Positions 37,148-45,093 of a DNA stretch of 64,000 bases are shown here, piece after piece. Location: contig NZ_CP039903.1 in the NCBI RefSeq assembly GCF_005221385.1, positions 2,981,001 through 3,045,000 of the forward strand, written 5' to 3'. The notes beneath the pieces are model-generated. The model was not told where the DNA came from, did not search any database, and saw only the letters and a program-made list of their open reading frames with translations. A program made the translations under genes and the position numbers. How positions within the stretch are numbered: position 1 is the first letter of the stretch; the number at the start of each line of letters is the position of its first letter. Source of the stretch: Agrobacterium tumefaciens. Its GTDB lineage: Bacteria > Pseudomonadota > Alphaproteobacteria > Rhizobiales > Rhizobiaceae.

Positions 37148-38425
37148 TTATTTGAAGACGGCGTTCGGGTTATCGAGGCTGTCGGAGCCTTCGAGATCGA
37201 TCTTGCCGAGATCGAGTGCGGCGATGACGCGTTCAACGGTCTTCGTCTGGTCGATGAGACCGTCGATGGCCGCCTGAACCACGGCGTTGCCTTCCTTGTT
37301 GCCTTCGCCGATCATCTGGTCATAGGCCTCGACGGTCTGGGCGCGCTTTTCCATCGCGTGCATGGCGTCGAGCGTCTTGTTCAGCTTCGCCGTCATTTCA
37401 TCGTTCAGCGCCTTGTCCTTGGCGCCGACCAGTTCGGCCAGCGAGGCGCCGGTCATCTTCGTGCCGTCCACCCGAGTATAGTCGCCGGTATAGGCCGAAG
37501 CGATGCCGACGGCGTCGTTCAGATGCGAATTATAGGTATTGTCGGAGAAGCAATCATGCTCCTCTTCCGGGTCGTGCAGCAGAAGGCCGAGCTTCATGCG
37601 CTCGCCGGCCAGCTCACCATAAGAAAGCGAACCCATGCCGGTGAGAATGGCGGTGAGGCCGGCTTTCGGATCGGCTTTCACCGTCTTCGTGGCTTCGCCT
37701 TCTGGCGCCCAGGCGTCCACCATCTCCTGGAGATCCTTTATCAGCAGGGTGGAGGCGGATTTCAGATAGTCGGCGCGACGGTCGCAATTGCCGTTTGTGC
37801 ATTTTGCCTTGTCGTAGTCGGTATAGGGACGGTTGCCCGCGCCCGGTCCGGTGCCGTTCAGATCCTGGCCCCAGAGCAGGAATTCGATGGCGTGGTAACC
37901 GGTGGTCACATTGGCTTCGACATCACCCGCCTCGTGTAGGCTTTCGATCAGTTCAGGGGTGATCTTGGAGGCGTCGACCTCTTCACCACTGATCTTGATC
38001 TTCGGATTGGCGATGAGGTTGGCGACGTAAAGCTCGTTCTCGTCGCTTTCCGTGCCATAGGAACCGTCGACATAGTCGATCAGGCCTTCATCCAGCGGCC
38101 AGGCATTCACCTTGCCTTCCCAATCGTCAACGATCGGGTTGCCGAAACGGTAGACTTCCGACTGCTGGTAGGGAACACGCGCCTTGATCCAGGCTTCGCG
38201 GGCGGCCTTCAATGTCTCTTCGCTTGGCGTTGCGATCAGCGCATCGATCGCCTTGTCCAGCGCCTTCGCCGTGGTCAGCGAATCCTCGTATTTCGCATGC
38301 GCGACATCGGCGTAATGCTTGACGACGGCAGCCGCATCAGTGGCGGCCTGTGCGGGAAGCGCGGTGAAAGCCGCCGATGCGGCAAGAAGCGCGAAAGAGG
38401 CGCTGAGAATGGTTTTGCGGATCAT
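37148..38425 (-). CDS. Imelysin-family (peptidase M75) periplasmic iron-related protein
   Basis: 425 residues. A signal peptide (MIRKTILSASFALLAASAAF, cleavage after ALPAQA) precedes two helical-bundle repeats. The family motif GxHxxE is intact at residues 176-181 (GYHAIEFLLWGQ). Further marks are YRFGNPIVDDWEGKVNAWPL and ERMKLGLLLHDPEEEHDCFS. Imelysins are envelope proteins of iron uptake loci, often Fur-regulated. The start at 38425 has GGAGAG before it; the frame open to 38491 has no signal-like sequence. It heads the operon and an iron-type palindrome lies 80 bp upstream. Confidence 0.9.
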   Translation of the reverse strand: MIRKTILSASFALLAASAAFTALPAQAATDAAAVVKHYADVAHAKYEDSLTTAKALDKAIDALIATPSEETLKAAREAWIKARVPYQQSEVYRFGNPIVDDWEGKVNAWPLDEGLIDYVDGSYGTESDENELYVANLIANPKIKISGEEVDASKITPELIESLHEAGDVEANVTTGYHAIEFLLWGQDLNGTGPGAGNRPYTDYDKAKCTNGNCDRRADYLKSASTLLIKDLQEMVDAWAPEGEATKTVKADPKAGLTAILTGMGSLSYGELAGERMKLGLLLHDPEEEHDCFSDNTYNSHLNDAVGIASAYTGDYTRVDGTKMTGASLAELVGAKDKALNDEMTAKLNKTLDAMHAMEKRAQTVEAYDQMIGEGNKEGNAVVQAAIDGLIDQTKTVERVIAALDLGKIDLEGSDSLDNPNAVFK

Positions 38426-38500
38426 GATCCCTCTCCTTGGGCAGGCATGAAAAGACTTCACGCTGCGGCCAGCGAGTTCTGACCCAATCACAAACTTGTG

Positions 38501-38527
38501 TCAAACATTCTAGTTTAGAATGCTTTG
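38501..38527. promoter_or_regulatory. Iron-type palindrome before the imelysin operon
   Basis: The core CATTCTA-GTT-TAGAATG (38506-38522) is a perfect 7-bp inverted repeat with 3-bp spacer, and outer TCAAA/TTTGA extend it. It contains TTTAGAA, one half of the Irr consensus, but the arms are arranged as TTCTA..TAGAA rather than TTTAGAA..TTCTAAA. It may bind Irr or RirA; which one is not decided by sequence. Confidence 0.6.
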
Positions 38528-38580
38528 AAACAAGCTCGGTCGGTATTTCGCAAGTAAAATCGCTGCGTGCAAATCGGCTT

Positions 38581-39870
38581 TTATGCTTTGCGTTTCATCA
38601 AGCAGAAGAAGAAACCGTCCGTATCTGTGGTTGCAGGTGTCAGCGTCACTGTCTTTCCGTCGGAGGAATGCGGTTTGTTCGCATTTGCACCGAAAGTCGT
38701 CTGCCAGCGCTCCAGAGCCGAACCAATGACAAATTCAGGATTTTCCTCGCAGAAACGCCGGACCTGCTGTTCGTTCTCCTCAGGCAGAACGGAGCAGGTG
38801 ACATAAAGCAACTCGCCGCCCGGGCGCACGAAACCCTTCGCCTGCGAAAGTGCCTCACTCTGCTGCTGCACGCGTTCTTCCAGATTGCGTGCTGTCAGCC
38901 GCCATTTGGTGTCGGGGCGGCGGCGCCATGTCCCGGTGCCGGTGCACGGCGCATCCACCAGAACGCGGTCGAATTTTCCCTGGAAGGGCACAAGCCCGGC
39001 GGTACGGTCATGAACCTGCACGTTGCGGGTGCCGGCTCGTTTCAGCCGCTCGATGATCGGCGCGAGTCGCTTGCGGTCGGCATCGAAGGCGTGAACCTGG
39101 CCTTTATTGTTCATGCTGGCAGCCATGGCCAGCGTCTTGCCGCCGCCTCCGGCGCAATAATCGAGGATTTGTTCGCCCTCATGCGCGCCGGCGAGATCGG
39201 CAACAATCTGCGAGCCTTCGTCCTGCACTTCGAACCAGCCCTTCTGGAAGGACAGTTCGGCGGTCACATTCGGCAGGCGGGAAGGACCTTCGCCGGCGGG
39301 GATGCGCACGCCCTGACGGGCGATACGGGTGCCTTCCGCGCCGCTTTCCTCGAGCGCCTTCAAAACTTTTTCGCGGGTTGCCTTCAGCGTGTTGGCGCGC
39401 AGGTCAAGGGTTGGCCGCTCATTCAGCGCCTGCGCTTCAGTGAGCCAGTTTTCGCCAAATGCCGTTTCGAAGGAAGATTGCACCCATTCGGGAATATCAC
39501 CCTGAATATGGGCCGGTGCATCACCGAGAGAGCGGGAAAGAAAGGCCTGCTGCCTTTGTTCGTCTGGCGCGGCGGGGGCGAACTTGTCGCCATCGAATTC
39601 CGCCGCCAGTTCCGAAAAGCTTTTGCCCCATTGGCGCAGCAGCACGGCATAGCCCAGCGAGGCGGCGCTGTCGTCATCCATCAGCCAGGCGTGTGACAGC
39701 TTCATGCGCAAGGCGTCATAGACGATGTTGCCGATCGCAGCCCGGTCACCGGAGCCTGCGAAACGATGGGCAAGCCCCCAGTCCTTCAATGCATCGGCGA
39801 CAGGACGTTTGCGCCCTTCAATATCCGCCAATACTTCGATTGCTCCGGCCAAACGCCCGCCCAAACGCAT
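38581..39870 (-). CDS. RsmB/NOP2-family RNA (cytosine-5) methyltransferase
   Basis: 429 residues. The N-terminal NusB-like region (AAIGNIVYDALRMKLSHAWL) precedes a class I methyltransferase: SAM loop ILDYCAGGGGKTLAMAASM, DAPCTGTGTWRRRPDTKWRL holding the first catalytic Cys, and LLYVTCSVLPEENE holding the second. It makes m5C in rRNA or tRNA; RsmB (16S C967) is the likeliest equivalent but rhizobia have several paralogues. The gene is followed on its 3' side by the iron operon promoter region, with no sign of linkage. Confidence 0.9.
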   Translation of the reverse strand: MRLGGRLAGAIEVLADIEGRKRPVADALKDWGLAHRFAGSGDRAAIGNIVYDALRMKLSHAWLMDDDSAASLGYAVLLRQWGKSFSELAAEFDGDKFAPAAPDEQRQQAFLSRSLGDAPAHIQGDIPEWVQSSFETAFGENWLTEAQALNERPTLDLRANTLKATREKVLKALEESGAEGTRIARQGVRIPAGEGPSRLPNVTAELSFQKGWFEVQDEGSQIVADLAGAHEGEQILDYCAGGGGKTLAMAASMNNKGQVHAFDADRKRLAPIIERLKRAGTRNVQVHDRTAGLVPFQGKFDRVLVDAPCTGTGTWRRRPDTKWRLTARNLEERVQQQSEALSQAKGFVRPGGELLYVTCSVLPEENEQQVRRFCEENPEFVIGSALERWQTTFGANANKPHSSDGKTVTLTPATTDTDGFFFCLMKRKA

Positions 39871-39931
39871 TGTCTACCTCATTTTGCTGATAAGCCCGGT
39901 TGGTAGACGCGAATGGCGGCGAGGGCAAGGC

Positions 39932-40300
39932 TCAATCGGCCTTGACGATCTCGTAGCAGACCTTGGCGGTGCCGGAACTGATCATGCCGATGTTTTTGGC
40001 GGCAGCCTTGGAAAGATCGAGAACGCGACCCTTGATGAACGGACCGCGGTCATTGATGCGCACCACCACGGCTTTGCCGTTGCGCGCGTTGGTTACCTTG
40101 ACCTTGGTGCCGAACCGCAGCGAGCGGTGAGCGGCGGTCAGGTTGGCGGCGTTCATACGCTCGCCCGAAGCAGTCTTGGAGGTCAACGCATACCACGATG
40201 CGCCTCCACAACCATTTGCCGCATTCGCCTGAAGAGGCGCGATGATGGAACAGGCGGCTATAGTTGCAGCGGTGAAAGTTATACGACGGATATTCAACAA
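39932..40300 (-). CDS. RlpA-like septal-ring protein (double-psi beta-barrel)
   Basis: 122 residues: signal peptide ([20 protein letters not shown]) then the RlpA barrel alone, with the family signature [40 protein letters not shown] and [20 protein letters not shown]. The catalytic Asp of the NDRGPF motif is intact. Full RlpA proteins cleave naked glycan strands at the septum using an added SPOR domain; this short version lacks SPOR, so its localisation must come from elsewhere. Its long upstream region carries three inverted repeats. Confidence 0.88.
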   Translation of the reverse strand: MLNIRRITFTAATIAACSIIAPLQANAANGCGGASWYALTSKTASGERMNAANLTAAHRSLRFGTKVKVTNARNGKAVVVRINDRGPFIKGRVLDLSKAAAKNIGMISSGTAKVCYEIVKAD

Positions 40301-40727
40301 ACTGTGCTTCCCTGAAAATCGGCCCCGCGCCGATTGATTGTGCCCTTGCTAAACGACCATAAACTGGCCTGAACGCCTTTTGATGCGAGATTGTAGGGCG
40401 AGGGAAAAATGGCGAAAAAAAGCTAAGCTCAAATCACGAAGTGTTACAGGCTGTAATATTCGTGATCATTAGCCGGAACGGTGTCCGAGTGACGGGTGGA
40501 CACCAAAATGGAAAAAATAACGCAGAATCAATGCGCAATCGAAATGCTGTTGCAAGTCACGGCTTCGTGAATCCACTTCACGAAATGTGAGTGAAATATT
40601 TTTCTAATTGCTATGATTTTAGTGAATTTTGTTTGGTTAATAAAGTCCTAATTGACCAAAATACGACGAAAACCATCCGAAAAAGTGGGTTTGGAAGGAT
40701 TTTTCATCGTTTTTAAAGGCCCGGTTT
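40301..40727. other. 427-bp AT-rich intergenic region upstream of rlpA-like gene
   Basis: No protein gene is supported here; the only frame with a start is about 20 codons (from 40508). The stretch is clearly richer in A and T than the genes around it. It holds three perfect inverted repeats: TTACAG-G-CTGTAA (40444-40456), GGTGTCC-11-GGACACC (40480-40504) and TTCGTGAA-TCCAC-TTCACGAA (40564-40584). It also has TTAA-N7-CTAA near 40637, one base off the CtrA site TTAA-N7-TTAA. It probably contains the rlpA promoter and control sites. Confidence 0.6.
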
Positions 40728-41600
40728 TCAGCCCCGCCAGAGGCCGGATTCCCACAACTGCGTCAGCGAGATTTTGTACTCCGGAAAGTCGAAATTGAAG
40801 CCGAGGCTGCGTATTTTAGCGTTGGAAACACGCTTGTTCTCGCCGTAGAAGGAGCGCGCCATAGGGGTCAGATCGGCGGTTTCGAATGCCTGTTCGGGCG
40901 GCGGCTCCACACCCATCAACGTGGCGGCGAAGCTCACCACATCCTGCGGCGGGCAGGGTTCGTTATCGGTGACGTTGAAGATGCCGCGTTCATTCTTGCT
41001 CGCCAGAAAGGCAAGTGCCGCACCAATATCCTCGACCCGGATGCGATTGAACACCTGATCTTTCTTTACCAGTCTGCGTGCCGTTCCCTTCTCGAAATTC
41101 ATGAAGGTATTGCGTCCGGGGCCATAAATTCCGGACAGACGAAGGGTGACAAGCGGCACATTTGTTTTTTCGGCAGCTGCCGCCCAGGCGGTTTCAGCGG
41201 CCACCCGCTCCACGGAACGGGCGGAGACCGGGCGGCAGGGGCTCTCCTCATTCACCCATGCGCCGTCATGGTCGCCATAAACGCCGACGGTGGAGAGATA
41301 AGCCATCCATTGCAGCTTCGGCAGGAACCGTTTCAGATCGCTGCCCAACAGCGCCAGCAGCGGATCGCCTTGCCCGCCAGGCGCAATGGACTGGACGAGA
41401 TGTGTGATATTGCCCATCGCGGCGATGAGATCGTCATTAAGATGAACGCCATCAAAAAGGAATGGCGTCATGCCTGTGGTTTCGAGGTTCGGGAACTTAT
41501 TCTCACTGCGCGTTGTACCGGAAATAGTATCAGCCGCGGATTTCAGTGCGTTTGCGATGGCTTTTCCCGAATATCCCGCGCCGAAAATCATCACATGCAT
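40728..41600 (-). CDS. NAD(P)-dependent epimerase/SDR-like protein (YeeZ type)
   Basis: 290 residues. It opens with the Rossmann motif MHVMIFGAGYSGKAIANAL (GxGxxG) and contains YLSTVGVYGDHDGAWVNEES, with the STxxVYG element of extended SDRs, and TLRLSGIYGPGRN. The SDR Tyr-Lys pair is not in standard position, so it is of the atypical YeeZ group, where the reaction is unknown. Its start lies 4 bp from the stop of queG on the same strand, so the two form one transcript. Confidence 0.82.
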   Translation of the reverse strand: MHVMIFGAGYSGKAIANALKSAADTISGTTRSENKFPNLETTGMTPFLFDGVHLNDDLIAAMGNITHLVQSIAPGGQGDPLLALLGSDLKRFLPKLQWMAYLSTVGVYGDHDGAWVNEESPCRPVSARSVERVAAETAWAAAAEKTNVPLVTLRLSGIYGPGRNTFMNFEKGTARRLVKKDQVFNRIRVEDIGAALAFLASKNERGIFNVTDNEPCPPQDVVSFAATLMGVEPPPEQAFETADLTPMARSFYGENKRVSNAKIRSLGFNFDFPEYKISLTQLWESGLWRG

Positions 41601-41603
41601 GCG

Positions 41604-42755
41604 TCACGCCTCTGCCAGTTGCCATTCCATTGCCGCCTCCGGGTCAGATTCCGGCGCACGGGTGGCAGAGTAAGTACGGAATTCCTCCCTGTCCATAAGA
41701 TGCGACAAAGCCCATGCGGCCATACCACGCACCTCCGGCGAAGGGTCGGTTTCGGCAAGTGCCTTGCATTGTTCCACGAATTGCCGGTCGGCGGAGTTTC
41801 CCGCCGCGATCAGCACATTGCGGATAAACCGGTTGCGACCGATGCGCTTGACCGGGGAGCCGCTGAAAAAGCTGCGGAAGGCGGCATCGTCGAGCGTCAG
41901 CAAGAAGGAAATGGAAGGTTCCTTCAGATCCTCGCGCGCCTGCAATTTCATCTCGGAGGCGCTTGCCGCAAACTTGTTCCACGGGCAGGCGGCAAGGCAA
42001 TCGTCGCAGCCATAGATGCGGTTGCCAATCATCGGCCGGAATTCGTGCGGGATCGGCCCCTTGTGTTCGATGGTGAGGTAGGAGATGCAGCGGCGCGCAT
42101 CTAGCTGATAGGGAGCGGGGAAGGCGGCCGTCGGACAGGCATCGAGACAGGCGCGGCAGGAGCCGCAATGATCCTTTTCGGCCTCATCAAGACAGAGCTC
42201 GGCGGTGGTGAACATGCTGCCAAGAAACAGCCATGAGCCGTGGGTGCGGCTGACCAGATTGGTATGTTTGCCCTGCCAGCCAAGCCCGGCGGCGGCGGCA
42301 AGCGGTTTTTCCATCACCGGCGCGGTATCGACAAAGACCTTCACATCCTCACCGGCGCGTGCGGCAAAGCGGGTGGCAATCTCTTTCAACCGGCCCTTGA
42401 TGATGTCGTGATAATCGCGATTGCGGGCATAGACCGAAATGGCCGCCTTGTCCGGTTTGGAAAGCAGGCCGCGCGGGTCTTCCTCCGGGCCATAATTGAG
42501 GCCGAACATGACGATGGAGCGCACATCGCCCCACAGCGTTTTCGGCTCAGCCCGGCGAGCCTCCGTTTCTTCCATCCACGCCATCGTGCCGTGGTAACCC
42601 TTCTCGAGAAACAGCCTCAGCCGTTCCGGCGCCAGCGGAATGCTGTCCGGTGTGGTGATGCGGCAGAGATCGAAGCCAAGCGAAAGCGCTTCCTGACGAA
42701 CGAAATCCGTCAGTTTGCGCGCGCGTATCCGCTGCTTGTCGCTGGCAACGTCGAT
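41604..42755 (-). CDS. queG: Epoxyqueuosine reductase QueG (probable ATC start)
   Basis: 383 residues if started at ATC 42755. It makes the last step of queuosine synthesis in tRNA, reducing epoxyqueuosine with cobalamin and two 4Fe-4S clusters. The ferredoxin-type motifs are CGSCRACLDACP and CDDCLAACPWNKF. A C-terminal HEAT-like region follows. The conserved N-terminus (KLTDFVRQEALSLGFDLCRI, then ERLRLFLEKGYHGTMAWM) extends 57 residues above the first in-frame ATG (42584), yet no in-frame ATG, GTG or TTG exists between the stop at 42774 and that ATG. ATC at 42755-42753 has GGGAGA 7 nt upstream and gives the family length. Confidence 0.88.
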   Translation of the reverse strand: MDVASDKQRIRARKLTDFVRQEALSLGFDLCRITTPDSIPLAPERLRLFLEKGYHGTMAWMEETEARRAEPKTLWGDVRSIVMFGLNYGPEEDPRGLLSKPDKAAISVYARNRDYHDIIKGRLKEIATRFAARAGEDVKVFVDTAPVMEKPLAAAAGLGWQGKHTNLVSRTHGSWLFLGSMFTTAELCLDEAEKDHCGSCRACLDACPTAAFPAPYQLDARRCISYLTIEHKGPIPHEFRPMIGNRIYGCDDCLAACPWNKFAASASEMKLQAREDLKEPSISFLLTLDDAAFRSFFSGSPVKRIGRNRFIRNVLIAAGNSADRQFVEQCKALAETDPSPEVRGMAAWALSHLMDREEFRTYSATRAPESDPEAAMEWQLAEA

Positions 42756-42834
42756 GGCCGTTTCTCCCGAGGGTTATTCTGCGACATATATATGCTCAAC
42801 GCGGGCCGCAGCAAATAACCGGGAAGGCGACGCT

Positions 42835-43527
42835 TTAAAAATCCAGGTCGGCGTAGTGGGAGGAAGGGGCAAGGCGCGGAATGCGCTCGCTCAGGAACGG
42901 CCGGAAAGAGGGACGGGATTTCAGCCGCTGATACCATTCCTTGGCAATCGGCGCCTCGAGCCAGTTGATCTCACCAAGATAATCCAGCACCGAAACGCCA
43001 GCTGCGGCGGCAAGGTCGGCATAGCTCAACCGGTCGCCGGCAAGCCATGTTCGCGAACCGGCCAGCCACTCCAGATATTTGATGTGCTGGCGGATATTGT
43101 TGCGGGCAGTGCGCAACAGCTTGGAATCCGGCGGACCGCCACCCTGCGCTGTCGTCATCTGCAATTTATAAACCCGCTCCCGCACCAGCGGCCGGGTCAC
43201 GTCATTTTCCATCTTCTGCAGAAACCACTCGGTCAGGCGGCGGATTTCCGCCCGCTGAAACGGGTCTTCTGCCAGAAGTCGCCTGTCGCGCTTCAAAACC
43301 CCATGCGTTTCGTCAAGAAACTCGGCAAGCACGTAAGGCCCGCTCAGCGAGCGCATATTGTCATCCAGATAGACCGGCAGGGTGCCGGCCGGATTGAGCG
43401 CCAGAAACTCCCGTCGTCTTTCCCACGGCTGCTCTTCCACGAGATCGGTCTGGAACCCGTATTCTGCGAGGATCAGACGAACGAACCGGGATGCGGTCGA
43501 CATCGGAGAATGAAAGAGAGTTGGCAT
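42835..43527 (-). CDS. Glutathione S-transferase family protein
   Basis: 230 residues. The thioredoxin-like N-domain (MPTLFHSPMSTASRFVRLIL) has a Ser-rich active site position, with the cis-Pro segment FLALNPAGTLPVYLDDN. The helical C-domain holds the N-capping box TWLAGDRLSYADLAAAAGVS. It conjugates or reduces with glutathione; the substrate is unknown. It is the first gene before queG on the minus strand, with an 80-bp gap, and divergent from uppP. Confidence 0.87.
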   Translation of the reverse strand: MPTLFHSPMSTASRFVRLILAEYGFQTDLVEEQPWERRREFLALNPAGTLPVYLDDNMRSLSGPYVLAEFLDETHGVLKRDRRLLAEDPFQRAEIRRLTEWFLQKMENDVTRPLVRERVYKLQMTTAQGGGPPDSKLLRTARNNIRQHIKYLEWLAGSRTWLAGDRLSYADLAAAAGVSVLDYLGEINWLEAPIAKEWYQRLKSRPSFRPFLSERIPRLAPSSHYADLDF

Positions 43528-43684
43528 CGGTACTCAATTTTTACGATTGGTTGTCATGATCGGCATTTGCCGGAAAACTTTTTCAGTTTCGCTTCATCAA
43601 GACGCTATAAGAGCTTGGCTACTTTAAAACAAGTTTAACGCAATTGCTTTCCTTTGCCGCTTTCCCCTGAAAAAAGGATACCTC

Positions 43685-44491
43685 ATGGGTGACCAATCGA
43701 TCATCAGCGCGCTTCTGCTGGGCATTATCGAGGGTCTGACGGAGTTTATTCCCGTTTCCTCAACGGCGCATGTGCTGCTGGCCGGGCATTTCCTCGGCTT
43801 CAAATCACCCGGCAATACCTTTGCCGTTCTTATTCAGCTCGGCGCGATCCTCGCAATCCTTCTTGTTTATTTTCAAAAACTTATATCGATCGCACTCGCT
43901 TTGCCGACAAGCGCCAAGGCGCGTCGCTTCGTGCTGGCCGTCGCGCTTGCCTTCCTGCCGGCGGCGGTGATCGGGGCCTTAGCGCATGACTTCATCAAGA
44001 CGGTGCTTTTCGAAACACCAATGCTGATTTGTGTCGTCCTGATCATCGGCGGCGTCATATTGCTTGCTGTCGACCGCATGCCATTAAAACCAAAATATAC
44101 CGACATCATGGATTATCCGCCGTCGCTCGCCTTCAAGATCGGCCTCTTTCAGTGCCTTGCGATGATCCCCGGCACCTCCCGCTCCGGCGCCACAATCGTC
44201 GGCTCGCTGCTGATGGGTACGGACAAGCGTTCCGCTGCCGAATTCTCGTTCTTCCTGGCAATGCCAACCATGCTCGGCGCTTTTACCCTCGATCTCTACA
44301 AGAACCGCGATGCACTGAGCTTCGATGATGGCGCGCTGATTGCCGTCGGTTTCATCGCCGCTTTTGTCTCCGGCCTGTTCGTTGTGCGCTCGCTGCTGGA
44401 CTTCGTCTCGCGGCGCGGTTTTGCACCTTTCGCCTGGTGGCGCATCGTCATCGGCTCGCTGGGGCTGATAGCACTTCTGGTTTTTGGTTAA
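43685..44491 (+). CDS. uppP: Undecaprenyl-diphosphate phosphatase
   Basis: 268 residues, eight membrane segments, family length. Catalytic motifs are intact: the Glu-rich [20 protein letters not shown] and the P-loop-like [19 protein letters not shown]. It dephosphorylates undecaprenyl diphosphate to recycle the lipid carrier for peptidoglycan and other glycans, at the outer face of the inner membrane. Loss raises bacitracin sensitivity in other species. It is monocistronic, closed by a strong hairpin, and divergent from a GST gene. Confidence 0.96.
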   Translation: MGDQSIISALLLGIIEGLTEFIPVSSTAHVLLAGHFLGFKSPGNTFAVLIQLGAILAILLVYFQKLISIALALPTSAKARRFVLAVALAFLPAAVIGALAHDFIKTVLFETPMLICVVLIIGGVILLAVDRMPLKPKYTDIMDYPPSLAFKIGLFQCLAMIPGTSRSGATIVGSLLMGTDKRSAAEFSFFLAMPTMLGAFTLDLYKNRDALSFDDGALIAVGFIAAFVSGLFVVRSLLDFVSRRGFAPFAWWRIVIGSLGLIALLVFG

Positions 44492-44533
44492 GCCAGTGAA
44501 TGCCGGCCTTCTTTAATGGCCTGACCGAAAACG

Positions 44534-44566
44534 AAAAAGCGCCCCGGAAAACCGGAGGCGCTTTTT
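44534..44566. terminator. Bidirectional terminator of uppP and the small gene behind it
   Basis: AAAAAGCGCC-CCGG-AAAA-CCGG-A-GGCGCTTTTT forms a 14-bp stem with one bulged A and T runs on both strands. It lies 42 bp after uppP and 22 bp after the stop of the minus-strand small gene. Confidence 0.9.
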
Positions 44567-44588
44567 CTTTGAAGCTTGTAGAGGCTGA

Positions 44589-44744
44589 TCAGTTGGTGCT
44601 GATCGAAGCCGTTGCGCAGGGATCGACGCCGTAAGCGGGAGCGCAACCGCTCTTACCCGCCGCAACCGTTCCCGGCGCCATGAAAGAACCCGCCAGAACC
44701 ACCAAAGCCGCACACGCAAAAAAGAGTGCGATAGATCTGCCCAT
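44589..44744 (-). CDS. Small secreted or membrane-anchored protein, 51 residues
   Basis: An open frame from ATG 44744 to TGA 44589. It encodes a clear signal sequence (MGRSIALFFACAALVVLAGS, possible cleavage after TVAAG or AAG) and a very short mature part KSGCAPAYGVDPCATASIST with two cysteines that could form a disulfide. AAAGG lies 9 nt before the start. A strong terminator follows the stop, which supports a real transcription unit. I know no family name. If cleaved, the mature peptide is only about 20 residues. Confidence 0.65.
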   Translation of the reverse strand: MGRSIALFFACAALVVLAGSFMAPGTVAAGKSGCAPAYGVDPCATASISTN

Positions 44745-45033
44745 TTTATGATTGCCTTTCAGACGTTCGTTCGCGCGGATGATGCCGCCGTGTGTGAATT
44801 GAGGGTCCGGGATATGTTTGGAATGTGGCCAATATCAATAAAGGAGCTTGCTGAATACCGGGTTAATGCGAAGTCTTTTCCACAGTTGCGCTTGTGCCAC
44901 GCTTACCTGTTGCGGCCAGATAGCCGTTAACTTTTACCCGGCTTTGCAACGCCGTCCGTGTTGATGCTGCACCTCCCCTTCAGTTGAGGGAGAAATGCGC
45001 CAATAGCGGTTTGGTTGCAATTCAATCGCGCAA
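44745..45033. other. Intergenic region without a supported gene
   Basis: Between the 51-residue gene and the terminator of the NDUFA9-like gene. It must hold the promoter of the small gene. A frame of 60 codons on the plus strand (44748-44930) has no binding site and no recognisable product, so it is not called. No tRNA-like or RNA structure was recognised beyond a weak 5-bp stem at 44973-44992. Confidence 0.5.
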
Positions 45034-45061
45034 AAACAAAAAGCGGGAATGGCTCCCGCTT
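45034..45061 (-). terminator. Terminator of the NDUFA9-like gene
   Basis: On the minus strand AAGCGGGA-GCCAT-TCCCGCTT is an 8-bp stem followed by TTTGTTTTTG. It lies 33 bp after the stop at 45094. Confidence 0.85.
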
Positions 45062-45093
45062 CCGTTCAAAATGGCGATGCCTGAAGTGCAGTT

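Noticed and set aside
40508..40570. Short frame (about 20 codons) in the rlpA upstream region as a leader peptide
   Set aside because: Its strand is opposite to rlpA and no binding site precedes it.
44748..44930. 60-codon plus-strand frame in the gap after the 51-residue gene
   Set aside because: No ribosome binding site, unusual composition, no family resemblance.
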